The notes below the pieces were generated by a model. It did not search any database, had not been told where the DNA came from, and was given only the letters and a program-made list of their open reading frames with translations. The position numbers and the translations under genes were made by a program. From Ovis canadensis (taxonomy: Eukaryota; Chordata; Mammalia; Artiodactyla; Bovidae), in contig NC_091247.1 of NCBI RefSeq assembly GCF_042477335.2, positions 9,384,501 through 9,448,500 of the forward strand: 64,000 bases of DNA, in the 5' to 3' direction. Shown in pieces: positions 1 through 11,045 of the stretch. Positions within the stretch are counted from its first letter, which is position 1; each line of letters starts with the position of its first letter.

Positions 1-241
1 TCAGAAGGAAGTTGTGGGTAATATGAGGCAGAGGGGAGGCAACATAACACATGCTGATAATTTTTAACTACTTATAGTGAAGCATTATTTTAAATAACAA
101 GTTGGAAACACAATTCAAATCTAAAAGTGTGTGCATCTGTATACGTGTGTGTGTAGAAGAAAATCAGGAAAATGCCAATTTTTTTCATATAGACTGTTAA
201 CTTTAGGTATTTTGTGAAAACACATTTAATAATGGATGTCA

Positions 242-331
242 CCTATGACCGATTCAAGTTGATGTTTGGTAGAAACCAATACAATACTGTAAAGCAATTA
301 TCCTTCAATTAAAAATAAATAAATTTTTAAA
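242..331 (+). mobile_element. Severely 5'-truncated ruminant L1 3' end
   Basis: About 90 bp resembling the 3' terminus of ruminant L1 (AATACTGTAAAGCAATTATC motif and an interrupted A-rich tail). It is bracketed by an 11-bp near-perfect target-site duplication at 231-241 and 332-342 (10 of 11 match). Confidence 0.7.
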
Positions 332-469
332 AATGGGTGTCAACAATTTAAGCATGAAACAGTTTTAAAAAAATAACCATTGAAAGAACAGATATACAAT
401 GTATGACAACTTGTAGAAAAATATTTTTGATCAACAACAGAAGAAAAAAGGTGAGGGTATGAATAATGA

Positions 470-1250
470 AGAAGGTATGTTTATCAGTTATCTTTTGCTG
501 AGTAACAAACTATTTCAAAATTTAGCAGCTTAAGACAACATCAAAACAGAATATTATGCTTGAGGACGTAACACAAAGTGAAATAAGCCAGACACAAAAA
601 GACAAATAGCACTTTCACTTACAGGAGACACATCAAGACGTCAAATTCATACAGAAAGTTGAATGGTAGTTGCCAGGGGCTGGGGCAGGGGGGGTTGGGA
701 GTTGTTGTTTATGGATTTTGCAAGTTTTAGTTTTACAAGATGAAAAAGTTCTAGAGATCTGTCTGATACACAAGGTGCCTATAGTTAGCACTACTGAACC
801 ATACACTTAAAAAGGGTTAAGATGATAAAACAGAAACCAAAGCTTAAACATCAGTTTACTTGGCTTCTGATTCTGATTCTGTGGATCAGCAGTTTGGGTT
901 GGGCTCAGTGAGACAGACTGGCTGATTTGGGGTGGGACCACTCATACATTTGCAATCAGCTGCCTTGTTGGCTGGGGATGGGCTGGCCTAGTATGGCTCA
1001 GGTGGAAGAGTTCTAGGCTGCCCATGGAGGCTCTCATCCCCCAGCTGGCCAGCCCTGGCTTATTCTCAGAACAACTGCAGGTGTCCCCAGAGTGAGGGAG
1101 GGCCAGGCTCAGAACTGTCATATTGTTACTCCACTGTGCTTCACTGGTCAAGCAAGTCACAAGGACAACTCAGATTCAAGGAATGGGAAATAGAAATCTC
1201 ATGACGGAAGAAAAGCAAAGTCACTTGCAAGAGATTTCTGCCATCTTCTG
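470..1250. repeat. Old interspersed repeat split by an L1 3'-end fragment (555-850)
   Basis: 470-550 (tttgctgagtaacaaac) and 850-1,250 (ctgtggatcagcagtttgg) resemble the two halves of one common mammalian LTR/MER-type repeat. Between them, 555-850 resembles an L1 3' UTR (AAATAAGCCAGACAC and GTTGCCAGGGGCTGG motifs). Families are named from memory of consensus style only. Confidence 0.5.
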
Positions 1251-1544
1251 TTCTCCATTTGCCACGCTGTGGTAGACTGCAGAAATGGGCACAAATTACT
1301 TACCTCCCTGAAAGGTCCCACAGCCAGTGGGGAAGTGGGGAAGGACGTGGGATTGGAACACAGTCTGATTCCGAAGCTCTTGGACAAGCAATATGTGGAG
1401 AATCCACACTCCCCTTCCTCTGGCCTCTCCAGGCTAAATGTGTGCCTTCCTGGCCCCCACATGGACTGGGAATACAAAATTCCAGGGAAACTTGACCTTT
1501 CTGGGCAGCTGCCTTTTCTTCTTTTCTATCTTCCTTTCTAAAAA

Positions 1545-1855
1545 AAAATTTTTTTTTTAATAATTTTACTCATTTATTTTTGGCTGTGCTGGGTCTTCGA
1601 TGCTGCGCAGGCTTTTCTCTAGTTGCAGCGAGCAGGGCTACTAACCACCGTGTGCAGGCTTCCCACTGCGCTGGTGTCTCTTGTGGAGCACGGACTTTAG
1701 GGCACGTAGGTTTCAGCAGTTGTGGCTCTCGGGCTCTAGAGCACAGGCTTAGTTGCTCCACGGCATGTGGGATCTTCCCAGATCAGGGATGGGACCCGTG
1801 TCTCCTGTATTGGCAGGCAGATTCTTCACCACTGAGCCACTGGGGAAGTCCTTGT
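1545..1855 (+). mobile_element. CHR-type artiodactyl SINE
   Basis: A T-rich lead, GGCTGTGCTGGGTCTTCG, then GGCTCTCGGGCTCTAGAGCACAGG and an end at about GCCACTGGGGAAGTCC. This is the same family as the SINE at 8,700-9,714, with the CTCTAG-containing segment present only once. Confidence 0.75.
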
Positions 1856-1984
1856 TGGCTGCCTCTTCTTAAGGGCCGGTTAGTTTCCTAATGGATTCTC
1901 TTTAGGAAATTCCCAGCTCAGAGTCAGGTGACCTAAAGGGGAAGAAGCTTCTGACTCATACAGAGAATGTGTGGAGTTTTGAGA

Positions 1985-2475
1985 GGTACAGGTCTAGGGG
2001 AATGGAGGAAGAAGACAGCAAACCAGGTAGAAATGGGAACCGAGAGAAGCAGGAGGGGGAGACCAAGACGAGGAAGGAAGGGGACTGAGAGAGAAAGGAA
2101 GGAAGGAAGACAGAAGTGTAGAAAGAAGAGGAGCATTTAATTGGAGAAATTGAGGAAGGAATAAATTATGAGATGCAGAGAGGAAAGAAAGAAAGAAAGG
2201 GAAAGGCAATGGAGAAACAGAGGCCCAGAACTCAGAAATAGCAACAGAGAGAGATGATAAAAGGATACAAAGTGAGCAAAAGAGAGAGAGAGCAAGAGAA
2301 GGAGGGAGCCAGAAGGGAGGGAGGAGAGAGAGAGAACCGTCCGGAAGAAAGAAAGGGGAAGGAGAAAGTAAAAATGAGAAAGGGCCCAACAGATGGAGAC
2401 AGAAACTGACAGAGAAATGATAGAATGGGACCAGAGAGAGAGGCAGAGGGGAGACAGAAGCAAGCAGAAAGGCAG
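1985..2475. repeat. Polypurine (GA-rich) tract, about 490 bp
   Basis: The plus strand is overwhelmingly A+G, with GAAA, GGAA and GAGA runs. The opposite strand yields artificial Leu/Ser/Pro/Phe open frames. It is a degenerate simple repeat with triplex-forming potential. Confidence 0.85.
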
Positions 2476-2609
2476 AGGCAAAATTTGGGGATTGAGGATG
2501 CTCTGCTGTCTTCAGGGAGGAAGGATCCTCCCCAACCTGCCGCTAGGACAGCCCCCCACCCCGCCCCCCCAGTACCCACTAGAAATCAAAGGCGGAGGTA
2601 TTTGGCGCA

Positions 2610-2945
2610 AGTATTCCTCATTCAAAACAGAACCATTAATGTATTCTAAAAAGCTTTTTAGCTGTGGCCTGCTCTGCATGTTATTAATTTCTTTATTACA
2701 GATCTTGTTATTTTCAGAGGTCCCCGGGGACCCATTAACAACGGATTTTTATGGGAAAGAAGTCGGTTAAAGTGGTGGGAATAACTGCTCCTCAGCTCTG
2801 AGTCAGTAATCGGAGTTGCACTAAGGATAATGTAGGCTGTTTTAATTTCCAAAATAGCAACAGTTCAGACATTTAATTGCAGTTTTATGCCCTTTTTTCA
2901 TGCTGCCGAGTGTAAAATATGTGACCAGTAATATATAAACGGCTA
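2610..2945. promoter_or_regulatory. Candidate conserved noncoding element
   Basis: Non-repetitive, AT-rich block with several homeobox-like cores (ATTAAT, TTATTAAT, TTTAATTGCAG, TTTTAATT) and little CpG decay signature, lying between GA-rich DNA and a SINE. Conservation is suspected from composition only. Confidence 0.35.
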
Positions 2946-3171
2946 ACCACTGAGCCACAGACTGCCCAGGGTGTCGCATCTCTCCTGGAAAGAGGAGCAG
3001 AGAGGAAGGAAGGAAAGAAAAATGGAAAAGTGGAAGGAAAGGAGGGAGGGAGGGAAAAAAGACCTTAGGGGCGGTTCGCTGAGCTCAAACCAGTGTACTG
3101 GTTCATTCCTCTCCGAATCGCCCTCTTGCATTCTCCCAGACGCCTGAGCGACTTCACTTTCGCTTTTCACT

Positions 3172-3312
3172 TTCATGCATTGGAGAAGGAAATGGCAACC
3201 CACTCCAGTATTCTTGCCTGGAGAATCCCAGGGACAGAGGAGCCTAGTGGGCTGCCGTCTATGGGGTGGCACAGAGTCGGACACGACTGAAGCGACTTAG
3301 CAGCAGCAGCTG
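3172..3312 (+). mobile_element. BovA/Bov-tA-type SINE
   Basis: Begins TGGAGAAGGAAATGGCAACC, carries the GTCGGACACGACTGAAGCGA end, and closes with an AGC-rich tail (agcagcagcagc). Purine-rich DNA precedes it. Confidence 0.85.
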
Positions 3313-3329
3313 ACTATCTCCAGCTCCGT

Positions 3330-3707
3330 CTTCTAAATTTGAAAACTTTATATTTCCCTCCCTTTTTTTTGCTGCTGCCTCAACGTCCCCCACAAACACG
3401 CTGTAAGCACCAGCTCAGGAGACCACAATTGACCAGGTACACCAGTGAGATAAGCTTGGCTGGCCTCAGAAGTTCTCGTTCCTTGCGGACCTTCAGACAA
3501 GCCAATGGAATGCACGTAATGAATGCACCAATGAAAACGCACGCAACATTCAAACGCACCAATGAAATCCCCTTGTGCTATTTCTTGTGTACACTCCCCC
3601 TCCTCCATCACATCCCCGATAAAGGCAATTGCCCCGAGTCCTCACTGGTACTGATCTCCCTGGGCGCTCCTCTAATGTGATATAATCTTGGCCTATAGTT
3701 ACTTCAT
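3330..3707 (+). repeat. LTR-like block with triple CCAAT box and TATA-like site
   Basis: Non-BovB, non-SINE DNA with CCAAT at 3,502, 3,528 and 3,559, a duplicated 12-mer GCACCAATGAAA (3,525-3,536 and 3,556-3,567), and GATAAA at 3,618-3,623. The layout resembles a retroviral U3 promoter. No LTR family was identified and no flanking coding region is intact. Confidence 0.35.
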
Positions 3708-4090
3708 CTCTCAGTTCAGTTCGGTTGCTCAGTCCTGTCCGATTCTTTGCCAGCCCATGGGCTGCAGCATGCCAGGCCTCCGAGTCCATCACCAACTCCC
3801 GGAGCTTGCTCAAACTCATGTCCATTGAGTCGGTGATGCCGTCCAACCATCATCCTTTGTCGTCCCCTCCTCCTCACTCCTTCAATCTTTCCCAGCATCA
3901 GGGTCTTTTCAAATGAGCCAGTTCTTCACATCAGGTGGCCAAAGTTTCAGTTTTCCGTTTCAGCATTAGTCCTTCCAATGAATATTCAGGACTGGTTTCC
4001 TTTAGGACTGGTTGGATCTCCTTGCAGTCCAAGAGACCCTCAAGAGTTCAACACCATGGTTCAAAAGTATCAATTTTCCGGCGCTCACTA
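3708..4090 (-). mobile_element. BovB LINE 3' fragment
   Basis: Reverse complement of the BovB 3' region, starting with the tail motif (CAGTTCAGTT). It adjoins an LTR-like block on its left and GC-rich unclassified DNA on its right. Confidence 0.88.
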
Positions 4091-4961
4091 AACATAGCAT
4101 ACTGTTTTCCTGAGCTGCGCACACATCCTCTCTTGTGGCGGCGCCTGACTGACCATCCCCTAGCCTGGTGGCTGACATCTAGGAGATCTTTTCTGAGGGG
4201 ATCCGGTGATGGTGGGTGTGCGGTGCTGAGTGAGGCTCAGCAAGCTACCAGCAATCACTGGGTCTGTGGAGTTGAAAAGCTGCTTGTCCCGGTGCCACCG
4301 GAGCCTAACAGGCAATCTTTTTGGAGCTGCCCTGGCACCTGCAGGGCGCTCCTGCTGCCCAGCAAGGACTGTCATTGGAGTCTGATCCCTTGTACCCTCC
4401 TCTCCCCCGCAATGCCCCCGCCAGCCCGTCCCCTGAGTCCGGAAGACACCCAGGACCTCTGGGGGCCGCAGCTTCCCAGGTGACTCTCCTCAGCCCCCTC
4501 ACAGGCCCAGCTGGGGATGGCGAAGCCAAGGCATTGCGGGAGCTGTGGCTCCAGAAATGGGTAACTATTTGGAAGCGGGATGGGTCTTGGCGTCACAGCG
4601 TGGCCTCCAGAAGTCCCTGGTCGTGGCCCAGTCTGGTCCTATGAGGCCTGGATCCGGGGACCATCCCAGGGTAGCTTGAACGCTGAGTCCTGCAGCCCCT
4701 ACTGCTTAGTTATCGCCGGGGCACCTGCCCTCAGGCCTGGGCCCTCCTGGTCTGCTGGTCAGGCCTTCCCTGGCCCAGCAGACTGCCCTCCTGGGTCTGC
4801 GGGACCCCACGTTGAGGAGCAGGTTTGAAAGAGGGTTACCGTCAGGCCACATTTGGGCCTGCTGTTCTTATGAGACTAGTGGCCTGACAATCCTTTTGTT
4901 TGTAAGCCAGGATGTTTTCCACAGGTAGAAGTACTTCTTTGATTGTGAGGTAGAATTTACT
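4091..4961. other. GC-rich unclassified block between two BovB fragments
   Basis: Overlapping open frames exist but none resembles a known protein, and the longest runs through repeat borders. It could be degraded endogenous-retrovirus internal sequence, given the LTR-like block to its left. I see nothing firmer. Confidence 0.3.
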
Positions 4962-5482
4962 GTAATGTTGTTCAGTTGTGTCAGACCCATGGACTGCAGC
5001 ACGCCAGGCTTGCCTGACCCCCACCTGGAGTTTGCTCAAACTTATGTCGTGTCCATTGAGTCGGGGATGCCGTCCAACCATCTAGTCCTCTGTCGTCCCC
5101 TTCTTCTGCATTCAATCTTTCCCGGAATCAGGGTTTTTTCTAATGAGTCGTTGGAGAAGGAAATGGCAGCCCACTCCGGTGTTCTTGCCTGGAGAATCCC
5201 AAGGACGGGGGAGCCTGGTGGGCTGCTGTCTATAGGGTTGCACAGAGTCGGACACAACTGAAGTGACTTAGCAGCAGTAGCAGCAGCAGCTCTTTGCATC
5301 AGGTGGATCAGAATATTGGAGCTTCAGCATCAGTCTTTGCAATGAATATTTAGGGTTGATTTCCTTTAGGATTGACTGGTTTGATCTTCTTGCAGTCCAA
5401 GGGACTCTCGAGTCTTTCTTCAGTGCTCAGCCTTCTTTATGGTCTAGCTCTCACATCCGTACATGACTACTGGAAAAACCAG
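4962..5482 (-). mobile_element. BovB LINE 3' fragment with SINE insertion
   Basis: Reverse BovB 3' region interrupted by a SINE at about 5,150-5,288. The fragment resumes after it and ends where the strongly recurring BovB segment (around 'tacatgactactgg') stops. Confidence 0.86.
5150..5288 (+). mobile_element. BovA/Bov-tA-type SINE inside a BovB fragment
   Basis: Starts TTGGAGAAGGAAATGGCAGC and ends GACTTAGCAGCAGTAGCAGC. BovB sequence continues on both sides. Confidence 0.82.
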
Positions 5483-6480
5483 ATGCTCTGTTAATATAAT
5501 ACTAGATTTTGGGGAAGCAGAGCAATACAGGACAGAATGCAGAGATCTCTGGTGGTAGCTCTGTTCCAGGAAGAACTCCTCTATCTCAATCCTTTTAGGC
5601 ATTTAGGGGGAGGCCAGTTTCTTCCTGAGTCTTTTGGGCCTTGATTGTTTTCAGCTGGAAATAATCTACATATCAAAGACATATTGTGGCGTGGCAAATT
5701 TTGTCCCCCTACCACCCCATTGTAGTAATTTCCCTGAATAAAGTCTAGTTTACCATAAAAAGAAAAAAAAAACTACTTTTCCCAGGGAGGGAAAAGGCTG
5801 CATCACCAGCCTCCCTTTCTTTTCCAATCCTTTCTTCCATGGGTTGGCAGACCCCAACTATGTAAGATCTTCTAATCTGTAAGCACCAGGAGAGCTGATA
5901 TTGCACTAGTTCCCAAACCTAATTCAGTGTCTGGCACACAGTGAAGATCGTCTGAGTGGATGATAGGCATTTTCATTTTTCTCTTTGGTTCCTGCCATTT
6001 GTTGTTGGAGAACAACTCTCCAGTGTTCTCAATTTTACACAGTACCAATTGAGGGAGTTTGTGCCTAGGCTATGCATTATCCCCTTTCCCTGAGAATTGC
6101 CTCTTGACACCCAGGGGAGGGCACCCAGCCTGTGTTTTATTGCATGACTTATGGCCTTGGGCATAGCCATTGGACCAGTTATGGATATATGACCCAAGCT
6201 GAGCCAATCAGATTTTCTTTTCATGCCTTTTGGAGATTTGGCAGCAAATCAGTCTCAATGATAACTTGCATATTTATAAGCTGTAGAGCCATTATATTCC
6301 CTGCATTGGAAAATTCTATTGTTTGCTTGGTTAAGCTATGAACACCTCTCCTAGAATTTCCTTCCAGGGTAGAGTTGACTAACAGAAGAATTGGGAAGTG
6401 AAGTGAAGGTGCAGTCACTGCTATTATTCTCTGATGGTCTTTGCAGTTAAAAATGGTGACAGACAGATGCTAAGGTATCC
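5483..6480. other. Gene-free, repeat-like intergenic DNA
   Basis: Contains an AATAAAG near 5,737 followed by an A-rich run at about 5,755-5,770, suggesting an old retroposon or LTR end. No coding potential was recognised. Confidence 0.4.
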
Positions 6481-8560
6481 ACTGGGTCTCAATCTGTCCT
6501 CCTCTGTTCCACAACCTGTGTTTCTTCCTGTTCACCAAGAGCAGTAATAGCAACATGAGATACTTAGCAATGGGCTCATAGGGAAGGTAGATACCCAGAG
6601 GCAATAGTATCCCATAGATCTCCTACGAGCCCTACTTTGCATTCCCACTTCAGGGGCTCCATATGCTTGGCCTCCTAGATTTCACCCAAGTCAAAGCTTC
6701 AGGCATATTGTTTAGTGACTTTGCCTCTGACCTTCTAATTCCCCCTCTGGACTTGCACTTCCCTAGCTCCATCCACAATTGTGTCAGGCCTAATCCCTAT
6801 AATAAATTCATATCCTATAACACTCACAGTGGGCTTTGCCTCCCTGACTGAGCCCTGACCGATACAATTATTAGGAGTGGTGATGCTTCCAGGGGACCAG
6901 AAATGTAAGGATGGGAATCTGACATTGGTTCTCTGAGTAGATTTAGAGGCATTAAAGACACTGTTTTCAGGAATAAAGGGGACATCAGTGGTCCATAGCA
7001 TATACTGGTAAAGCTGTTACTAAATTATCACCTTTAGACCCCTGGAGTTAAAGCCTATAGAACCCAAGACTGACCAAATAGCTACCCATGCAACATTTCA
7101 ATGGCAATAAAGGGTATAAAGACTGTGGGGTGGGTATAAGAATATAAGACTGTGGTTGGGAAGAACTGGAGAAAAAGGGTGACGTGCTTAGGACTTTTAA
7201 TTCCCAAATCAAGATCTGGGTCAAGATCCAGAAAGCATTTGTGTCTATCCTTTATCTCCTAGAGCTGCAGGTTGAGATTTCTGAAAACGAAACCCAAAGG
7301 CTGTTCATGTGGATGACTGAAGGATAATGCCAACTAAATTCACACCCTGGAAGTTCTTTTATTAGAGGGCTTTGATTGAGATGGCGTGGGACCCTAAAAA
7401 CCAAAATGGAGAGACTGGGCATAATCTGATGAACCTGAGAATTGTGACTTCCCAACACTTACCCACCCTTTTGCCAGTGGGAGCATCCCATCCTCCCCTT
7501 CTGAGGAGGTTACTTTCCTGGTACTTGGAAAAACTCTAGTGGCCTCTCTTGAGGTGATATTCTTGCTGGGGAAAGGTGATCTTCCTTAAGACTCCCCCCC
7601 CGCAACCACATTGCTTCTAGATCTTTTACCAGACTCAAAACATGGCAAGCTTCAAGGGGTCAGGTACAAAGCGTGACTCCTGAAGAGACTTTGCGTGCTC
7701 AGTTGCATCTGACTCTTTGTGACCCCATGGACTGTAGCACACCAGTTCGTTGTCTGTGGAATTTTCCAGGCAAGAATGCTGGAATGGGATTCCATTTCCT
7801 ACTCCAGCTGATCTTCCCAACCCAGGGATTGAAACTGAAATTCCTGAATCTCCTGCATTGGCAGGCAGATTCTTTAGCACTGAGCCACCAGGGAAGCCCA
7901 ACATTATATACCAAAGGTTTGCAAGATGTCTTCAAGTTGTATCACTGTAAGAATGGAACCAAATGTTGTTGGATCATGATGGAAGGAGTATAATAATGGA
8001 GCTTTTGGTTTATACAAATCAAATAAGACCATATAGAAGGCTGCCCATTAATTTCAGTCCTAGGGACACCTCTATCAACCAGCCAGCTATGTGGTGATAG
8101 GTTGTTTACTGTGGACCACTTCCAACAAGGAAGGGACAGCACTCGATCCTCACTAGAGCGGGCACTCCGGCTGTGGATTTGCCTTCCCTCTTACAGTGCT
8201 TCTTTTGCCATTAGTGCCTTATTTACTGTCATGGTATACTCCACAGTGTTGCTTCTGACCAGATAACTCATTTCACAGCAAATTAAGTGGCAACAGGCTT
8301 ATGACTTATGGTATCCACTGATCTTATCATGTTCTCCACTACCCTGTAGCAGCTGGCTTGATCAAACAATGCAATGACCTTTTGAAAACTCAGTTATGAC
8401 ACCAGATGAGTGTAATGCTTGTAGACGCAAGGCAGAATCTTTCAGGTTGTGGTATATGCACTGAATCATTGTGACCAATGTGTGGTATCATTTATAACCA
8501 GGGTTCAAGGTCTTGGAATAAAAGAGTGGAAATGGGGTTGGTTTCTCTCACCACTATCTA
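6480..8560 (+). mobile_element. ERVL-type endogenous retrovirus remnant (LTR end and internal region), SINE-interrupted
   Basis: An LTR-like stretch ends near 6,866 with the CCCTGACCGATACA ending usual for ERVL/MLT2 LTRs. A decayed Leu-tRNA-like primer-binding region follows. From 6,870 to 8,560 the DNA resembles ERVL internal sequence, including a decayed pol segment near 8,230-8,420. No long reading frame survives. A SINE interrupts it at 7,690-7,902. Assignment is from memory of consensus patterns. Confidence 0.55.
7690..7902 (-). mobile_element. BovA/Bov-tA-type SINE
   Basis: Reverse-oriented: GACTCTTTGTGACCCCATGG near the left and the promoter-side GAGCCACCAGGGAAGCCC at the right end. 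About 210 bp. Confidence 0.88.
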
Positions 8561-8699
8561 AATAGTCCAATAACCATTGAAATGATCGTTGGCTTTTATT
8601 CTATTAATATGCTGTATTACATTGATTGATTTTCATATGTTGAACCGAGCTTGCATTTCCGCAGTAAATCCGACATGGTCATGGTGTCTAACCCTTTTT

Positions 8700-9714
8700 T
8701 TTAAAAGTACTTATTTATTTATTTCTGGTTGTACTGGGTCTTCGTTGCTGCAAGTTGCAGTGAGCTGGCGCTACTCTTTGTTGTGATGCATGGGCTTCTC
8801 ATTGTGGTGGCTTCTTGCGCAGCAGAGCACAGGCTTTAGGCACAGGGGCTTCAGTAGCTTTAGCTCGTGGGCTCAGTAGTTGCGGCAGGTGGGCTCTAGG
8901 GTGCTCGGGCTCTAGGGTGCTCGGGCTCTAGGGTGCTCGGGCTCTAGAGTGCTCGGGCTCTAGGGTACTCGGGCTCTAGGGTGCTCGGGCTCTAGGGTGC
9001 TCAGATTCTAGGGTACTCAGGCTCTAGGGTGCTCAGGCTCTAGGGTGCTCGGGCTCTAGGGTGCTCGGGCCCTAGGGTGCACAGGCCCTAGGGTGCTCGG
9101 GCTCTAGGGTGCTCGGGCTCTAGGGTGCTCAGTCTCTAGGGTACTCAGTCTCTAGGGTGCTCGGGCTCTAGGGTGCTCAGAGGCTCTAGGGTGCTCAGGC
9201 TCTAGGGTGCTCGGGCTCTAGGGTGCTCGGGCTCTAGGGTACTCGGGCTCTAGGGTGCTTGGGCTCTAGGGTGCACAGGCTCTAGTGTACTCGGGCTCTA
9301 GGGTGCTCGGGCCCTAGGGTGCTCGGGCCCTAGGGTGCTCGGGCTCTAGGGTGCTCGGGCTCTAGGGTGCACAGGCTCTAGTGTACTCGGGCTCTAGGGT
9401 GCTCTGGCTCTAGGGTACTCAGGCTCTAGGGTACTCGGGCTCTAGGGTGCTCGGGCCCTAGGGTGCTCAGGCTCTAGGGTGCTCAGGCTCTAGGGTGCAC
9501 AGGCTCTAGGGTGCACAGGCTCTAGTGTACTCGGGCTCTAGGGTGCTCGGGCCCTAGGGTACACAGGCCCTAGGGTGCCGGGCTCTAGGGTGCTCAGTCT
9601 CTGTAGTTATGGCACATGGGCTTTAGCTGCTCCACAGCATTCTGGACCAGGAATTGAACCTGTATCCCCTGCATTGGCAGGCAGATTCTTATCCACTGTA
9701 CCATTAGGGAAGTC
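8700..9714 (+). mobile_element. CHR-type SINE enlarged by an internal minisatellite
   Basis: The left part (T-rich lead, CTGGTTGTACTGGGTCTTCG) and right part (GCATTGGCAGGCAGATTC, then AGGGAAGTCCC) match the SINE at 1,545-1,855. Between them the usual ~30 bp CTCTAG-containing segment has expanded to about 707 bp, so the element spans about 1 kb instead of about 0.3 kb. Confidence 0.85.
8891..9597 (+). repeat. 16-bp minisatellite, about 44 copies
   Basis: The unit is GGGCTCTAGGGTGCTC. Variants include GGGTACTC, GGGTGCAC and GCCCTAG. The marker variant CTAGTGTAC occurs at 9,282, 9,378 and 9,522, spaced 96 and 144 bp (6 and 9 units), so the register is kept and multi-unit blocks were duplicated. 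Confidence 0.95.
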
Positions 9715-10199
9715 CCATTATCCTTTTTAAGTTGATGAATTTGATCTCCTAGTATTTTATTAGGGATTTTTACATGTGTGTTCATAAGGGATACTGGTCA
9801 ATAGATTTTCCTGTCTGGTTTTGGACTCAAGGTAATACTGGTTTTAATAGAATGAGTGGGAAGTGTTTCCTCATCTTTCATGTTTTGGGTGAGTTTGTGA
9901 AGGATTTGTGTTCATTCTTTAAACATTTGGTAGAATTCACCAATGAGGCCCTCTGGCCTTAGGTTTTTCTTTGCCAAGAGATTTGATTACTAATTCAGTC
10001 TCTTGCTACAAGGTCTATTCAGATATTCAACATTTTGTAAAAAGCCCATTTCAGTATTCTGTGTCATTTTAGGAATTTGTTCATTTCATTTAGATCAATT
10101 GTTCATAGTATCCCCTTATAATCTTTTCTTGTTTCTATAAGGCCAGTAGTACTCTTTCCTCTTTATTTTCTGATATTAGCATTTGAGTTTCCATTGGGA

Positions 10200-11045
10200 A
10201 TGGGACTTTGAAGGGGCACCAACCCCTTCTACCCCTCCCAATAGCTGCCAGGCTGCTGAGTTTTATTGTAATTTATTGTAGGGCAAACGCAGAGCTAGAG
10301 AAGGAGAGATGAGAATAGTGAAAGTTAAAATGCCATAAAGGTTGCTGTTCTTACTGACATCCAGCTATTAGTTTTTTAAAAATAATAGTAAATGCTCTCC
10401 AGATTTCTACAAACCTTTGATTAACTTCCAGAGTTCTGAAAAAGTCATTTCTAACAATTTTTGCCAATGTTTTCATTACTTTTATGGAGGCCCTTACATT
10501 GTCAGTTTTGCTGATATCACCTCTCTTTTTTCTTAGAAATACATAAAATAATAGTGTTTCTTACAGTTGATGACATCTTAGATTTGATAAAATATTCTAA
10601 GCATCAGCTGTAAAACACAACTACCTACCTAATGGGAGTATTAAAAATAATACTAAATACTAGGCAATAAAAAATAGATGTAAATTAAACATCTTAGTTC
10701 TTATATAATTATGGAAAATGATAGACATTTAATTATTCTTGACCTTGTCACATCAGTTATTTATGTTAAGATGTAAGGGCAACTACTCAGATAAGATAAA
10801 CAGAATATGTAAGTTGTGAGCCAATAAAATGGAAAAGGGAAAATTAATAACTCAGTGGAAGGTTGGAAAGAAGGAAGGGACAAAGAAAAACAGTGACGAG
10901 ATACACAATCTCAAAATAGATGTTATAAATAATTTCAAACAAAATAATAATCACAATAAATGTAAATAAATTAAATTCATCCATTAAAAGATGGAGTTTT
11001 TCAGATTGGATTAGAAATTCAGCCATATATCTTATTTATAAGAGA
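10200..11045. other. AT-rich intergenic DNA with L1-like remnants
   Basis: Most of it is unrecognised. From about 10,960 to 11,045 it resembles L1 ORF2 (ATTAAATTCATCCATTAAAAG). No gene was seen. Confidence 0.4.

Larger units (their letters stand above)
8580..10200 (-). mobile_element. L1 ORF2 fragment (antisense), split by a CHR-type SINE
   Basis: 8,585-8,695 and 9,715-9,990 both resemble reverse-complement L1 ORF2 (TATTAATATGCTGTATTACA; TCCTAGTATTTTATTAGGG; TTTTGGGTGAGTTTGTGAAGG). They are separated by the SINE at 8,700-9,714. The fragment is old and has no open frame. Its end beyond 10,000 is uncertain. Confidence 0.7.

Noticed and set aside
7690..7902. tRNA genes in SINE heads (here and in the other SINEs)
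   Set aside because: tRNA-like A/B box sequence belongs to tRNA-derived SINEs. No intact cloverleaf was seen.
6480..8560. Coding capacity in the ERVL remnant
   Set aside because: No frame longer than about 110 codons, and those overlap the inserted SINE rather than retroviral sequence.
8891..9597. Possible CRISPR array
   Set aside because: The 16-bp units are directly contiguous with no spacers, and the array sits inside a SINE in a mammalian genome.
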